The notes: generated by a model from the sequence alone, not told the origin. Numbered from the stretch's first letter, positions 8,932-18,501 are shown. The stretch: DNA of 64,000 nucleotides from Brevibacterium sp. JSBI002 (GCF_026013965.1 NZ_CP110341.1:2604001-2668000), one strand, 5' to 3'. Translations and numbers: made by a program.

Positions 8932-9654
8932 GTGGACCTATTCGACTCCGAACTGCGAGTCATCGCCGCTGCCGAGCAGCTCGTTAGGGGACTCGGCAGC
9001 GATGACAACCACACCGTTGCCGCTGCCGCGATGGACACCTCCGGTCGCATCTACACCGGCGTCAACGTCTTTCACTTCACCGGCGGACCCTGCGCGGAAC
9101 TCGTCGTGATCGGTGCCGCCGCGGCAGCGAACGCCGGACCACTGGTCACGATCGCTGCGGTCGGCGACCGGAACCGCGGTGTGCTGGCCCCGTGCGGACG
9201 CTGCCGTCAGGTCATCCTCGACCTCCATCCTGATGCGCTCGTCGTCGTACCCGACAACACCACTGGCCAGACGTCGATCGCCCCGATCCCCGCCCTGCTC
9301 CCCCACTCCTACCGACATCCGGATTCTGATCCCAAACGGCTGCTGAGGTTCCACGCTAGATACTTCGAGGCCGTCGCGGACGGGACGAAGACGCTGACGG
9401 TGCGGTGGAACGAAGGCCACCGCACGGGTCCGGCTCTGGCGTACTTCGAGAACACCGCGCATGGCACGCTCCCCGTGGAAGTCGCCTCGGTGATGGTGAA
9501 GCGACTCGACGAACTGCGACCTGAGGATCTCGACCTCACCCGCCCGAGTGGATTGGAGCGGTATATCGCCAATCTCCGCGGGCACTACCCGACCATGCCC
9601 GCGGACGCGAGCGTCGAGATCGTAAGATTCCGTCGAACCGCGGCCGATATCTGA
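8932..9654 (+). CDS. Cytidine deaminase-ASCH fusion protein
   Basis: A 240-residue cytoplasmic fusion. Residues ~1-125 are a cytidine/blasticidin-type deaminase: GGPCAELV supplies the first zinc Cys and catalytic Glu, and PCGRCRQ the other two zinc Cys. Residues ~135-238 are an ASCH domain (FHARYFEAVADGTKTLTVRW) containing the Lys-x-x-Thr pair of the G-x-K-T-x-T-x-R motif. E. coli YqfB, a small ASCH protein, hydrolyses N4-acetylcytidine, so the fusion could deacetylate and then deaminate a modified cytidine; that is inference. The GTG start lies 6 bases after the preceding stop. It could equally detoxify a nucleoside antibiotic. Confidence 0.82.
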   Translation: MDLFDSELRVIAAAEQLVRGLGSDDNHTVAAAAMDTSGRIYTGVNVFHFTGGPCAELVVIGAAAAANAGPLVTIAAVGDRNRGVLAPCGRCRQVILDLHPDALVVVPDNTTGQTSIAPIPALLPHSYRHPDSDPKRLLRFHARYFEAVADGTKTLTVRWNEGHRTGPALAYFENTAHGTLPVEVASVMVKRLDELRPEDLDLTRPSGLERYIANLRGHYPTMPADASVEIVRFRRTAADI

Positions 9655-9658
9655 CACT

Positions 9659-9698
9659 CACAGTGCCCAGCCGCTAAGCTGGACAGCGAAGCACTGTG
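9659..9698. terminator. Inverted repeat after deaminase-ASCH gene
   Basis: Perfect 8-bp arms CACAGTGC (9659-9666) and GCACTGTG (9691-9698) with a smaller CAGC/GCTG stem between them. It could terminate the preceding gene or regulate the next one, which starts at 9751. Confidence 0.35.
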
Positions 9699-9750
9699 GC
9701 ACAAGGTCACAGACGCAGCAAAGCATTCTCGACCGGGAGGACTCGACCCG

Positions 9751-10035
9751 ATGACTGACAACGTCTACACCTCAGATGTGACCGTCGACCAGGCGACAAC
9801 CGCGCAGCTCGCGGAGTCGATCCGACTGCGCGAGGAGCGCATCGCCGAGAACATCGACGAGCTCGTCGGCCGCATCCACCCAAAGGTGCTGGCGACGCGC
9901 GCCGTCAACAAGGCGAAGTCCGAGGTCGTCGAGGAAGACGGCTCCCCCAAGCCCGAAATCATCGCACTCGGTGCCGGTGCCGTCCTCGGTGTGGCCGCCC
10001 TCATCGTCGGACTCTCCGGTCGCAAGCGTGGCTGA
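9751..10035 (+). CDS. DUF3618 family protein
   Basis: A 94-residue DUF3618 protein. The family signature is an N-terminal helix with an ERIAENIDELVGRIHPK-type motif, seen at residues ~26-48, followed here by one transmembrane helix (IIALGAGAVLGVAALIVGL) and a basic tail (RKRG). The function is not known; members are small membrane-associated proteins of actinobacteria. GGGAGGA precedes the ATG. Its end overlaps the start of the GroES-like gene, so the two are probably translated together. Confidence 0.82.
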   Translation: MTDNVYTSDVTVDQATTAQLAESIRLREERIAENIDELVGRIHPKVLATRAVNKAKSEVVEEDGSPKPEIIALGAGAVLGVAALIVGLSGRKRG

Positions 10036-10348
10036 TGCCGCACTACCGATCCGGATGCTCCATGATCGGATCCTGCTCGAACCCAGCGCGGAAGCCGGGG
10101 AACGCAAATCCTCGGCGGGCATCGTCATTCCCGCCACCGCCAGCATGGGCAGACGCCTCGTGTGGGGCAAGGTCGTAGCGGCCGGCCCGCACGTGAGGCA
10201 GGCCAACCTCGGCGATACCGTACTCTACGATCCCGAGGAACTCGCCGAGGTGGAGCTCGAGGGACGCGCGTATGTGCTGTTGCGCGAACGCGACGTCCAC
10301 GCAATCTCCGAACCTGCCGAACAGTCGAGTTCCGGAATGTACCTGTAG
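10028..10348 (+). CDS. GroES-like co-chaperonin family protein
   Basis: A 106-residue protein with the GroES fold signature: IRMLHDRILLEPSAEAG at the start, SAGIVIPATA in the mobile-loop region, WGKVVAAGP, LGDTVLYDP and YVLLRERDVHAI at the end. The GTG at 10028 overlaps the DUF3618 stop by 8 bases and gives a start just before the conserved domain. No groEL is near, so this is a stand-alone paralogue rather than the main co-chaperonin. The pairing with DUF3618 suggests a shared but unknown envelope or stress role. Confidence 0.78.
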   Translation: MADAALPIRMLHDRILLEPSAEAGERKSSAGIVIPATASMGRRLVWGKVVAAGPHVRQANLGDTVLYDPEELAEVELEGRAYVLLRERDVHAISEPAEQSSSGMYL

Positions 10349-10439
10349 GGATCCTTTGGGGTTCGCAGCCCCATGGAAAGGGACTCTGACCAGGAGCTTG
10401 CGACCTTCATCACAAAACTGAATATGGGCCGATCTCGGT

Positions 10440-10469
10440 TTGCATGATCGGTCGACACCTGAGTAATAT
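10440..10469 (+). promoter_or_regulatory. tRNA-Lys promoter
   Basis: TTGCAT (10440-10445) and TAATAT (10464-10469) with an 18-base spacer, ending 29 bases before the tRNA. The -10 lies in an unusually AT-rich patch. Confidence 0.6.
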
Positions 10470-10498
10470 TAATTCTCGTTGCACAGCATGTGCGGCAA

Positions 10499-10571
<73 letters not shown>

Positions 10572-10572
10572 C

Positions 10573-10625
10573 AGAGAACTGAGAACCGCCATTCGGATCA
10601 TCCGGGTGGCGGTTTTCTGTTCTCT
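10573..10625 (+). terminator. Terminator of tRNA-Lys
   Basis: Arms AGAGAACTGAGAACCGCC (10573-10590) and GGCGGTTTTCTGTTCTCT (10608-10625) pair with two mismatches. The long stem directly after the tRNA and its T-containing 3' arm fit an intrinsic terminator. Confidence 0.8.
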
Positions 10626-10861
10626 TTCCCGCGAAGAGAATCGTGGGCTGTAGGCCAAGATTTGGGTCTGGACTGGACGTGTCAGCCTCGACACTGCTTT
10701 CGGTCCCTGAGAAGCCGATCGTCTCCTCCCAGCCCATCTTGAGTTTCGCCACCTTCGGGGCCCCACGCGATGATAGCCAGGCCCAGGGACTACCGAACAA
10801 CCACTGGTCCTCAGGTGCCTCGGTATGAAGATACAACAGCAAGTTCAGATAGACTCCCTCC

Positions 10862-12715
10862 ATGCAGAACTTCGCTGACCGTAAGCCAGGTCTCGGTCAA
10901 ATCGTACGCAGTCTACGAACAGAGTCCGGATCGGCGATGTTTCTGGCGCTGGTCACAGTATTGGCGCTTGCGTGGGCGAACTCGCCGTTATCTGAAAGCT
11001 ATTTCGCGCTCTGGCATCAGGAGGTCGGCTTCGATGTCGGTCCCGTGGGCATGCATATGACTCTGCACCACTGGATCAACGACGGACTCATGGTGATCTT
11101 CTTCTTTGTTGTCGGACTGGAGGTGCGGCAAGAGTTCGCGCACGGATCTTTGCGCGATCGAAGTCGTGCTCAACTCGCTTTGATAGCTGGCGTCGCAGGC
11201 GTCGCTCTCCCGGCTCTCGTGTATGCGTTTGTCGTCAGCTTGTCCGGCGGCAGCGGACTTGGCGGATGGGGTGCTGTCGTCGGAACGGATACAGCGTTCA
11301 TGCTCGGCGCCTTGGCAATAGTGGGTCCACGACTGTCAGGTCAGTTGCGTGTCTTCCTCCTCACCCTGACAGTGGTCGATGACTTCCTGGCAGTATCGAT
11401 CATCGGCATTGTCTATAGCGATGAGATCAAGTTTGTCCCATTGTTGATCGCTCTAGCCTGCCTCATCGGCTTGTGGGCGCTTGGCCGTTCACGACAGTGG
11501 ATTACGGGGCCTTATGTGATCATTGTGATTGTTCTGTGGTTCGCCACTGTCTCTTCCGGGGTTCATGCTTCACTCGCGGGCATGATAGCCGGGCTGCTCA
11601 TCCCTGCCTACCCTACCCAGCGCCAAGAGGTAGTTGCTGCCCGCCAGCTTTTCCGTGACTTCTGGCAGTCGCCCAGCGCCGCCTCGGCGCGCGGTGTCAA
11701 CCGCGGCCTCGCACGGGGGATCTCGGTGAACGAGAGAATGCACGAAGTCCTTCGCTGGCCCACTGCGCTGCTTGTCGTGCCGATCTTCGCACTCGCCAAT
11801 GCCGGCGTCGACCTCAGAGGTGGATTGCTCGCTGATTCCCTCGGCTCTTCCGTGACCTGGGGAGTCATTGCCGGCCTCGTACTCGGTAAGCTTCTTGGAA
11901 TTGGCTTTGCCACTCTGCTGGCAGTCCGGATGGGCCTTGGCCGACCGCCAGAAGGGGTGGGAATGGGCAGCGTGTTCGGCGGTGCAGCGCTTTCAGGCAT
12001 CGGGTTCACCGTCTCTCTGCTCGTCATCGGACTTGCCTTCGGCTCGACAACTGATCTCGGGAGACAGGCGACTGTGGGTGTCCTGGTCTCCATGGTGCTC
12101 GCCGTTGCCCTGGGCTGGTTGATTTTCAAGATCGCTGCCAAGCGCTGGGGTGAGGAGACTGCAGATCTGCCGATGGTGCTCGATCCTACGGTCGATCCCG
12201 AAGTCGATCACATTCGCGGCCCGCAGGACGCCAAGCTGACACTGGTCGAATATATCGACTTCGAGTGCGAGTACTGTGCACACGCCACTGGCTCCTGGGA
12301 CGACCTGCGCGCGCAATTCGGCGACGATCTTCGTTACGTAGTGCGGCATCTTCCCCACCACCCACACGGGCCATTGGCTGCAAAAGCGTCTGAAGCAGCT
12401 GCAAACCAAGGCGAGTTCTGGCGATGGCTCGATTTCGTATTCACGCACCAGGACGCGCTCGAGCGGGAGCATCTCCTTGCCTATGCGGAAGAGCTCGGGC
12501 TGAACGTCGATCGTTTCATCCAAGACATGGACAGCGAGGCTGTCGCGCAACGAGTCAACCGCGACCTCGTGAGTGCCGAGGCCAGCGGTGCTCATGCCAC
12601 TCCAACGTTCTTTGTCGAAGGTCGGCGCCTGTTGGGCGACTATGACGCCCGGACGTTGACTGCGGCGCTCGAAGCGAGGAGGCGCGGCACACGTACCCAG
12701 GAGGCACCCCGCTGA
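10862..12715 (+). CDS. nhaA: NhaA Na+/H+ antiporter fused to a DsbA-like domain
   Basis: A 617-residue fusion. Residues ~20-430 are an NhaA antiporter that exchanges cytoplasmic Na+ for external H+: NDGLMVIFFFVVGLEVRQEF, TDTAFMLGALAIVGPR and the ion-binding Asp pair in LTVVDDFLAV, with about 11-12 helices. Residues ~440-610 are a thioredoxin-fold DsbA/DSBA-like domain with the CEYC redox motif in YIDFECEYCAHA and a cis-Pro loop (HATPTFF). NhaA-thioredoxin fusions are known in actinobacteria. Codons such as TTA, TTG and CTA are commoner here than in neighbouring genes. The next genes concern formaldehyde; no functional link is evident. Confidence 0.92.
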   Translation: MQNFADRKPGLGQIVRSLRTESGSAMFLALVTVLALAWANSPLSESYFALWHQEVGFDVGPVGMHMTLHHWINDGLMVIFFFVVGLEVRQEFAHGSLRDRSRAQLALIAGVAGVALPALVYAFVVSLSGGSGLGGWGAVVGTDTAFMLGALAIVGPRLSGQLRVFLLTLTVVDDFLAVSIIGIVYSDEIKFVPLLIALACLIGLWALGRSRQWITGPYVIIVIVLWFATVSSGVHASLAGMIAGLLIPAYPTQRQEVVAARQLFRDFWQSPSAASARGVNRGLARGISVNERMHEVLRWPTALLVVPIFALANAGVDLRGGLLADSLGSSVTWGVIAGLVLGKLLGIGFATLLAVRMGLGRPPEGVGMGSVFGGAALSGIGFTVSLLVIGLAFGSTTDLGRQATVGVLVSMVLAVALGWLIFKIAAKRWGEETADLPMVLDPTVDPEVDHIRGPQDAKLTLVEYIDFECEYCAHATGSWDDLRAQFGDDLRYVVRHLPHHPHGPLAAKASEAAANQGEFWRWLDFVFTHQDALEREHLLAYAEELGLNVDRFIQDMDSEAVAQRVNRDLVSAEASGAHATPTFFVEGRRLLGDYDARTLTAALEARRRGTRTQEAPR

Positions 12716-13159
12716 AAGGATGGTGAGGGGGTCGGCGACTACTACCGAGGAGTGTCAACCCGCGGGTTTCCCGGAGGCTCCTATCCTGGTCTCCTTGGCA
12801 GCCGCGGGTTCTGTCGCGGACTGGTTGATCCACTCCGAATGGACCTCGAGTGGCGGGCGGCAACTCGTCGCTGGGTGCAGTCAGGTCGTGTTACACCAGG
12901 CCACAACCGCGTATTGCGTGTTCGCCCCGTTTGCGACGTCCAGATCGGCTTCGGCACGGACGACACGCTCGACAGCACGATACTCGAGCTCGTCGGCGTA
13001 TTTCACTGGCAAGAGAGAATCTCGTTCCTCCAATCTCACTGCCTCTGTTATCCCTGGGGCGATTCACCTAGGCTGAGCCAGCAGGCGAAAAATAAACGCT
13101 TTCGCATGCAAGTTCCAGCAGAAAGCTGGATGATCACCCTATGGAAGGACACGAAAATC
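12716..13159. other. Intergenic region, no gene seen
   Basis: A 444-base gap between nhaA and the formaldehyde dehydrogenase gene. An open frame runs through part of it in phase with the next gene, but its product has no protein-like character and the family similarity begins at 13160. The last 80 bases are AT-richer and hold a small inverted repeat (GCGAAA near 13087, TTTCGC near 13100), a plausible place for the fdhA promoter. Confidence 0.5.
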
Positions 13160-14353
13160 ATGGCTGATGGCAATCGCGCAGTAGTGTTCGCTAATCCACA
13201 AGACATGCAGGTCGAAAATCTCGACTTCCCAAAACTGGAGATGCCCGACGGAGCAAAAGCACCGCACGGTGTCATACTGAAAATCGTCGCTACGAATATC
13301 TGCGGAAGCGACCTCCACATCTACCGTGGCTCTTTCCCAGTGCCCCAAGGCATGGTCATGGGACACGAAATGACAGGCCAGGTAGTTGAGCTCGGATCCG
13401 ATGTCACTTTCCTCAAGGAAGGCGATCTCGTCTCGGTGCCGTTCAATGTCGCTTGCGGCCGGTGTCGCAATTGCCGGGCGCGCAGGACGGAAGTCTGCGA
13501 GACTACGAATCCAGATGTCGCCTGCGCAGCCTACGGGTTCAACCTCGGCAATTGGCAAGGTGGACAGGCGGAATACCTGTTTGTGCCCTATGCCGACTTT
13601 CAGCTGCTCCGCTTCCCAGACAAGGACCAGGCCATGGAGAAGATCCGCGACTTGGCCCTCCTATCGGACATTCTTCCCACTGCATTCCACGGACTCATGG
13701 AGGCTGGCGCCAAGCCAGGCTCCACAGTCTATATTGCCGGCGCGGGACCTGTCGGCCGGTGCGGGGCAGCGGCAGCTCGCCTCCTCGGAGCGTCATGCAT
13801 CATTGTCGGCGACTACCACAAGGACCGCCTCGATCTGATGAAGCAGAACGGCTGCGAGACCATTGACCTCAACGAGGATGTTCCTCTGACCGATCAGATC
13901 GAAGCTATTCTAGGCGAGCCCATGGTGGATTGTGCGGTAGATTACGTGGGCTCGGAAGCGCATGGAATCGGTCGTGACGCCAATGATATGGATCCTGCGC
14001 ACGCGATCAATCAGGTCATGGACGCCACCCGACCTGGCGGGGCTACTGGCATCATCGGAGTGTACGGCCCCGATCCGCTTGCAGAGTCGAAAGCAGAGCA
14101 GGAAGGAACTTTCCCACTCGACTTCGGAAAAGCATGGATCAAGTCACCTCGAATCTCGGGCGGCCAGGCACCGATCATGCACTACAACCGCGAGTTGATG
14201 ATGGCCATTCTCTGGGACCGCATGCCGTACCTCAGCGACATGCTCAACACGAAGATCATCAGTCTCGACGATGCTCCAGACGCCTACGCAACCTTTGATA
14301 AGGGTGCTTCGGACAAGTTCATCATCGATCCGCACGGGCTCATTCCAGCCTGA
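13160..14353 (+). CDS. fdhA: Glutathione-independent formaldehyde dehydrogenase
   Basis: A 397-residue zinc- and NAD-dependent dehydrogenase of the Pseudomonas putida FdhA type, which dismutates or oxidises formaldehyde in the cytoplasm with bound NAD and needs no thiol cofactor. The length matches that enzyme (~399). Catalytic zinc ligands sit in NICGSDLHIYRG and GHEMTG; structural-zinc cysteines are in CGRCRNCRARRTEVC; the nucleotide fold is AGAGPVGRCGAAAARLLGA. The ATG at 13160 has GGAAGGAC about 9 bases upstream. It follows nhaA in the lower-GC segment and ends at a terminator-like hairpin. Confidence 0.9.
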   Translation: MADGNRAVVFANPQDMQVENLDFPKLEMPDGAKAPHGVILKIVATNICGSDLHIYRGSFPVPQGMVMGHEMTGQVVELGSDVTFLKEGDLVSVPFNVACGRCRNCRARRTEVCETTNPDVACAAYGFNLGNWQGGQAEYLFVPYADFQLLRFPDKDQAMEKIRDLALLSDILPTAFHGLMEAGAKPGSTVYIAGAGPVGRCGAAAARLLGASCIIVGDYHKDRLDLMKQNGCETIDLNEDVPLTDQIEAILGEPMVDCAVDYVGSEAHGIGRDANDMDPAHAINQVMDATRPGGATGIIGVYGPDPLAESKAEQEGTFPLDFGKAWIKSPRISGGQAPIMHYNRELMMAILWDRMPYLSDMLNTKIISLDDAPDAYATFDKGASDKFIIDPHGLIPA

Positions 14354-14408
14354 CCTGATCCACCCTCCAGAAGGACTGCAAGCTTCATTTAACGACATCA
14401 GAGAACGG

Positions 14409-14439
14409 GTTCGGGTGCTGCCTTTGGTGGCACCCGAAC
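14409..14439 (+). terminator. Terminator after fdhA
   Basis: Arms GTTCGGGTGC (14409-14418) and GCACCCGAAC (14430-14439) pair perfectly around an 11-base loop, 55 bases after the fdhA stop. Confidence 0.65.
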
Positions 14440-14510
14440 TGCACTGACTGTCCGATCAGTCTGTCTTCACATCGATTGACACGGCTTCGCGCGAAGCTAG
14501 GTGTTGTCGT

Positions 14511-14738
14511 GACCTTAGTGAGCCAACTCTGCCACCCGCCAGATTTCAATCGGCCAGCTGGTCAACTCTGAAGAGCTCAAGGATTGATGCTCCAGACTAC
14601 TGGCAGCACATTCGTAAGCAGGCTTACCTTGGTGTATCCAACGGCCCCTTCTCATCTAAGCTCAAAGGCGCGTCCAAGCTGACTCCTCAGAACGACCGCT
14701 ATTCGCAGCTCGAGGCGTCATCGATTCCGGTTCAATAG
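14511..14738 (+). pseudogene. Possible gene remnant (C-terminal fragment)
   Basis: A 75-codon open stretch ends in TAG at 14736 and has no start codon or ribosome-binding site. Its last ~50 codons read like a real protein end (DYWQHIRKQAYLGVSNGPF, then LTPQNDRYSQLEASSIPVQ), with AT-rich codon choice like nhaA and fdhA. I do not recognise the family. It may be the tail of a gene otherwise lost by deletion, or a chance open frame. Confidence 0.25.
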
Positions 14739-14763
14739 CGCTCACGAGCCCCAGCTTCCCAAT

Positions 14764-15402
14764 TCAGTCCTGACCGGCGCGGGCATAGGCACCGAGAACC
14801 TGTCTCTCCGAATCCCCGAGGTAGACGGCAAGCCTAGCAGCGGCGGCCCCCGGCCCATCAGAGCGATAGATCTCGACCACCTCGCGGTTGCGCTCGATGA
14901 AGGGCGCATGGAGGAAGTCGAGGACCTCGACTTTGAGGAACGCCAACCGCAGCTCGGCGAGCACATTGGAGAACGACTGCATCAGCCGCCGGCTGTCCGA
15001 GAGCGAAACGACGGCATTGTGGAACTCCATGTTCGCCGTTCCCACTTCCAGCCAGTTCTCCTCGGCAGCGAACTTCTCAGCGGCTTCGACGGCCGCCTCC
15101 ATCCTCACGGCGTTCGGGTGATTGCGCGGAGCATGCTCAAGCACCGAGCACTCGACATGATGGCGCACCCGGTAGATGTCGACGACATCGGCGGTGCTCG
15201 GTGACGCCACGGACACACCTCGGTGCGGGATGTGCGTGATCAAGCCCTGCTCCCCGAGGACTCGAAAAGCCTCACGCAGAGTATTGCGCGAAACATCGAA
15301 TTCCTTCGCCAGCGCGGTTTCGGACAGCCGCTCACCGGGGCGCAGCTCTCCAGCGATGAGACGGTCGGTGAGCCTGTTGACCAGGGACGAATCGTGATTC
15401 AC
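14764..15402 (-). CDS. GntR-family regulator, FCD type
   Basis: A 212-residue transcription factor. Residues ~8-65 are a winged helix (LIAGELRPGERLSETALAKEFDVSRNTLREAF) and residues ~75-205 an FCD all-helical ligand domain with metal-binding-type His and Glu residues (RHHVECSVLEH, NMEFHNAVVS). The GTG start abuts a GGAGAG sequence, so an internal start a few codons later is possible. It is divergent from the 5-oxoproline operon and most likely controls it, through the palindrome at 15487, in response to a carboxylic acid. Confidence 0.85.
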   Translation of the reverse strand: MNHDSSLVNRLTDRLIAGELRPGERLSETALAKEFDVSRNTLREAFRVLGEQGLITHIPHRGVSVASPSTADVVDIYRVRHHVECSVLEHAPRNHPNAVRMEAAVEAAEKFAAEENWLEVGTANMEFHNAVVSLSDSRRLMQSFSNVLAELRLAFLKVEVLDFLHAPFIERNREVVEIYRSDGPGAAAARLAVYLGDSERQVLGAYARAGQD

Positions 15403-15486
15403 CTCTCCATCCTACTGAAACAGCGCCCCGAACTCCCATCCGCTCGTCGACAAAGCGACGACGAAAAGTGTGACCCCCGTCTATGT

Positions 15487-15497
15487 TTGTTGAACAA
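15487..15497. promoter_or_regulatory. Palindrome, candidate GntR operator
   Basis: TTGTT-G-AACAA is a perfect 11-bp palindrome in the gap between the divergent GntR gene and the NRAMP-led operon. FCD regulators bind short palindromes of this kind. The assignment rests on position. Confidence 0.5.
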
Positions 15498-15608
15498 TAG
15501 GTGCTAGATTGTTTACCACTTCACGTGTGCCAGGACACAGACATCGCTGTCCTCACCCCATCGGCGCACACGAAGAAACAATTGACCACCAGACATTCGG
15601 AGACTCCT

Positions 15609-16898
15609 ATGTCACACGCACCGGAATCCTCTTCTGCGGATGGGACCGCCTCAGGCCTTGACAATGCCAAGAGCGAAATCGGTTCGAAGATCAGCCGCAG
15701 CGCGATCATCGGCGCCATCTTCCTCATGGCCACCTCGGCGATCGGCCCGGGCTTCATCACCCAGACAGCCACCTTCACGGCTCAGATGGGTGCGGCCTTT
15801 GCCTTCGCGATCTTCGCGTCGATCCTCATCGACATCGCCATCCAGCTCAATATCTGGCGGATGGTGACTTCTTCGGGCAAACGTGCTGCCCAGCTGGCCT
15901 CCTCGGCAGTGCCGGGATCGGGCATCCTCCTGTCCATCCTCATCGTCGTCGGCGGCCTGGCCTTCAATATCGGCAATATCGCCGGCGGCGGCCTCGGCCT
16001 CAACGCGCTGCTGGGCATCGACCCGAAGTTCGGCGGACTGCTCACCGGCGTCCTGGCAGTCGGCATCTTCCTGTTCAAACGCGCCGGAAAGGTCGTCGAC
16101 ACCGTCGTCCTCGTCCTCGGCATCGGGATGATCATCCTCACCTGCATCGTCGCCATCGTCTCGAACCCTCCGGTCGGTGAGGCGATCAAACAGTCATTCG
16201 TGCCCGACACCATCAACTTCGCCACGGTGACCACGATCGTCGGCGGCACGGTCGGCGGCTACATCACCTATTCCGGCGCCCACCGCTACCTCGACTCGGG
16301 CAAGACAGGGCCGGAGAACGCCGGCTCCGTCATGCGCTCGGCTCTGTCGGGCATCGTCGTCACCGGTGTCATGCGCTACGTCCTCTTCCTCGCCATCCTC
16401 GGCGTCGTCGCCTCCGGCGTCGCACTCGACCTCGACTCGAGCGTGGCCAACCCCGCCGGTCAGGCCTTCGCCGCAGTCCTCGGCGATGCGGGAATGCGCA
16501 TCTTCGGAGCGATCTTCTGGGCCGCGGCACTGAGCTCGGTCATCGGCGCCGCCTATACCTCGGCGACGTTCCTCTCGGCGTTCTCCAAACGCCTCAAAGG
16601 CGGTTGGCCGCTGCAGCTGGCGACAGTGGCCTTCATCGTCGTCTCGCTCGTCGTCTACCTCGTCCTCGGCACGGCGCCTGCCACGCTGCTCGTCTTCGTC
16701 GGCGGCTTCAACGGTCTCATCCTGCCGATCGGTCTGACGATCTTCATGTACATCGGCTGGTTCAGGCCGCGCCTGCTGCGCACTGATTCGTACCCGAAGT
16801 GGTTGCTCATCATCGGCACCGCGGCAACACTGGTCACGTGGTACACGGCCACACAGTCCATCGGCCCCATCTTCGCCATGATCGGAATCGGAGGGTGA
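15609..16898 (+). CDS. NRAMP-family carrier of the 5-oxoproline operon
   Basis: A 429-residue integral membrane protein with about 11 helices, related to B. subtilis YcsG and the NRAMP superfamily. Helix 1 has [14 protein letters not shown] where metal-transporting NRAMPs carry DPGN, so divalent metal transport is doubtful. The start at 15609 follows GGAG; the frame extends further upstream without support. The stop lies 2 bases before pxpA. In Bacillus the same gene sits with ycsF, kipI and kipA, so it may import 5-oxoproline or another operon substrate; that is inference. Confidence 0.82.
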   Translation: MSHAPESSSADGTASGLDNAKSEIGSKISRSAIIGAIFLMATSAIGPGFITQTATFTAQMGAAFAFAIFASILIDIAIQLNIWRMVTSSGKRAAQLASSAVPGSGILLSILIVVGGLAFNIGNIAGGGLGLNALLGIDPKFGGLLTGVLAVGIFLFKRAGKVVDTVVLVLGIGMIILTCIVAIVSNPPVGEAIKQSFVPDTINFATVTTIVGGTVGGYITYSGAHRYLDSGKTGPENAGSVMRSALSGIVVTGVMRYVLFLAILGVVASGVALDLDSSVANPAGQAFAAVLGDAGMRIFGAIFWAAALSSVIGAAYTSATFLSAFSKRLKGGWPLQLATVAFIVVSLVVYLVLGTAPATLLVFVGGFNGLILPIGLTIFMYIGWFRPRLLRTDSYPKWLLIIGTAATLVTWYTATQSIGPIFAMIGIGG

Positions 16899-16900
16899 CA

Positions 16901-17686
16901 TTGTCTGTCAACAGCGAACTGAGAATCGACCTCAACTCTGACCTCGGGGAGAACGTTCCCGACCGCGTCGTCAGCGACGATGCCGCCATGCTCGGCCTCG
17001 TCACCAGCGCCAACGTGTCCTGCGGTTTCCATGCCGGAAACCCCGAAGGCATCCGCGCCACCGTCGCCGCCGCGACGAAGGGCGGAGTCGTCATCGGAGC
17101 ACATCCCGGCTACGACGATTACGAAGGATTCGGTCGCCGCGCCCTCGACGTACCGGCAGCGACCCTGCAGGCGCAGGTCGAATACCAGATCGGCGCACTC
17201 ATCGGACTGACCACCGCCGTCGGCGGAACCGTCTCCTACGTCAAGCCCCACGGCGGCCTCTACAACGCGATCGTCCACGACGAAGCGCAGGCGAAGGTCG
17301 TCGTGGACGCGGTCAAAGCCATCGACGACTCGCTGGTTTTCCTCGGCCTCGCCGGCAGCGTGGCCAACCGCGTCGCCGCCTCGTCCGGGCTGACCGTTGC
17401 CGCCGAGGCTTTCGCCGACCGGTCCTACAACCCCGACGGTTCCCTGGTCTCCCGGTCGGAGCCGAACGCGGTCCTCCACGACCCAGAGGCCGTGGCTGCG
17501 CGCGTCCTGCGCCTCGTCCAGACCGGACAGGTCGAAGCCATCGACGGCAGCCACGTCGACGTCGATGCGCAGTCCATCTGCTTCCACGGCGACAGCCAGG
17601 GATCCATCGACATGGCCCGGGCCGCCCGTGATCTCCTCGAATCCGAAGGCGTCACGATCGCCGCCTTCGCCGGAGCCGAACGATGA
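16901..17686 (+). CDS. pxpA: 5-oxoprolinase subunit A (LamB/YcsF family)
   Basis: A 261-residue LamB/YcsF protein, the A component of ATP-dependent prokaryotic 5-oxoprolinase, which opens pyroglutamate to L-glutamate in the cytoplasm. The family opening is clear ([13 protein letters not shown]) with [19 protein letters not shown] and [10 protein letters not shown] following. TTG 16901 is the start: GGAGGGT precedes it and the product begins right at the conserved strand. The gene overlaps the next by 4 bases (ATGA), so PxpA and its partners are translationally coupled. Confidence 0.93.
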   Translation: MSVNSELRIDLNSDLGENVPDRVVSDDAAMLGLVTSANVSCGFHAGNPEGIRATVAAATKGGVVIGAHPGYDDYEGFGRRALDVPAATLQAQVEYQIGALIGLTTAVGGTVSYVKPHGGLYNAIVHDEAQAKVVVDAVKAIDDSLVFLGLAGSVANRVAASSGLTVAAEAFADRSYNPDGSLVSRSEPNAVLHDPEAVAARVLRLVQTGQVEAIDGSHVDVDAQSICFHGDSQGSIDMARAARDLLESEGVTIAAFAGAER

Positions 17687-18501
17687 GCGCCGCCACCCCC
17701 ACAGGCACCTCTGCCATGGACACTATGAGGGCGGCCGGTGCGGAAGCTCGCGCACGCATCCGGGCAGGATTCGACGGTCCCACCTCGGGGATGGCACCGG
17801 GACTCGTCCAGGCGAACCTCATCTCCGTCCCCGTGGACTGGGCCTTCGACGTCCTCCTGTTCACCCAGCGCAACCCGAAGCCGTGCCCGGTCGTCGACGT
17901 CCTCGAACCCGGGCAGCTGGCATCCGCACTCGCCCCCGGCAGCGATATCCGCACCGACATTCCCGGCTACCGGATCTGGGAGAACGGCGCGCTGACCGGC
18001 GAGGTCACCGATGCCACTTCAGTTTGGGAGCAGCATCCGGACCTCGTGTCCTTCCTCATCGGCTGCTCGTTCACCTTCGAGAACGGGCTGACCGAGGCGG
18101 GCATCCCGATCCGCCACCAGGAGGCCGGCCGCAACGTTCCGATGTACCGCACGTCGACGGCCTGCCGTCCCGCCGGCCGGATCAGCGGGGACATGGTCGT
18201 GTCCATGCGCCCGATCCCGGCCTCCCAGGTCGCCGAGGCGGTCCGCATCACCGACCGCTTCCCCGCAGTCCACGGTGCCCCGATCCACATCGGCGAGCCC
18301 TCCCAGATCGGCATCGACGACCTCGGCGCCCCGGATTTCGGTGACGCCCCGGTCATCGAAGGCGGCGACATTCCCGTCTTCTGGGCCTGCGGAGTCACCC
18401 CGCAAGCCGCCATCCAGGCCTCGGGAATTCCCTTCGCGATCACGCACTCACCTGGGAAGATGTTCATCACCGGCGAACCGGAAGACACCTACCGCCAATG
18501 A
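17683..18501 (+). CDS. DUF1445 family putative hydro-lyase (YcsI-like)
   Basis: A 272-residue DUF1445 protein, the family of B. subtilis YcsI and of part of the mammalian D-glutamate cyclase DGLUCY. Conserved stretches include [40 protein letters not shown] and [13 protein letters not shown]. It overlaps pxpA by ATGA and the next gene in the same way. The operon context and DGLUCY relation suggest conversion between 5-oxo-D-proline and D-glutamate; this is inferred, not shown by active-site residues. Confidence 0.88.
   Translation: MSAATPTGTSAMDTMRAAGAEARARIRAGFDGPTSGMAPGLVQANLISVPVDWAFDVLLFTQRNPKPCPVVDVLEPGQLASALAPGSDIRTDIPGYRIWENGALTGEVTDATSVWEQHPDLVSFLIGCSFTFENGLTEAGIPIRHQEAGRNVPMYRTSTACRPAGRISGDMVVSMRPIPASQVAEAVRITDRFPAVHGAPIHIGEPSQIGIDDLGAPDFGDAPVIEGGDIPVFWACGVTPQAAIQASGIPFAITHSPGKMFITGEPEDTYRQ

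Noticed and set aside
13087..13160. Riboswitch-like leader before fdhA
   Set aside because: Only a short GCGAAA/TTTCGC stem is visible; no conserved aptamer sequence is seen.
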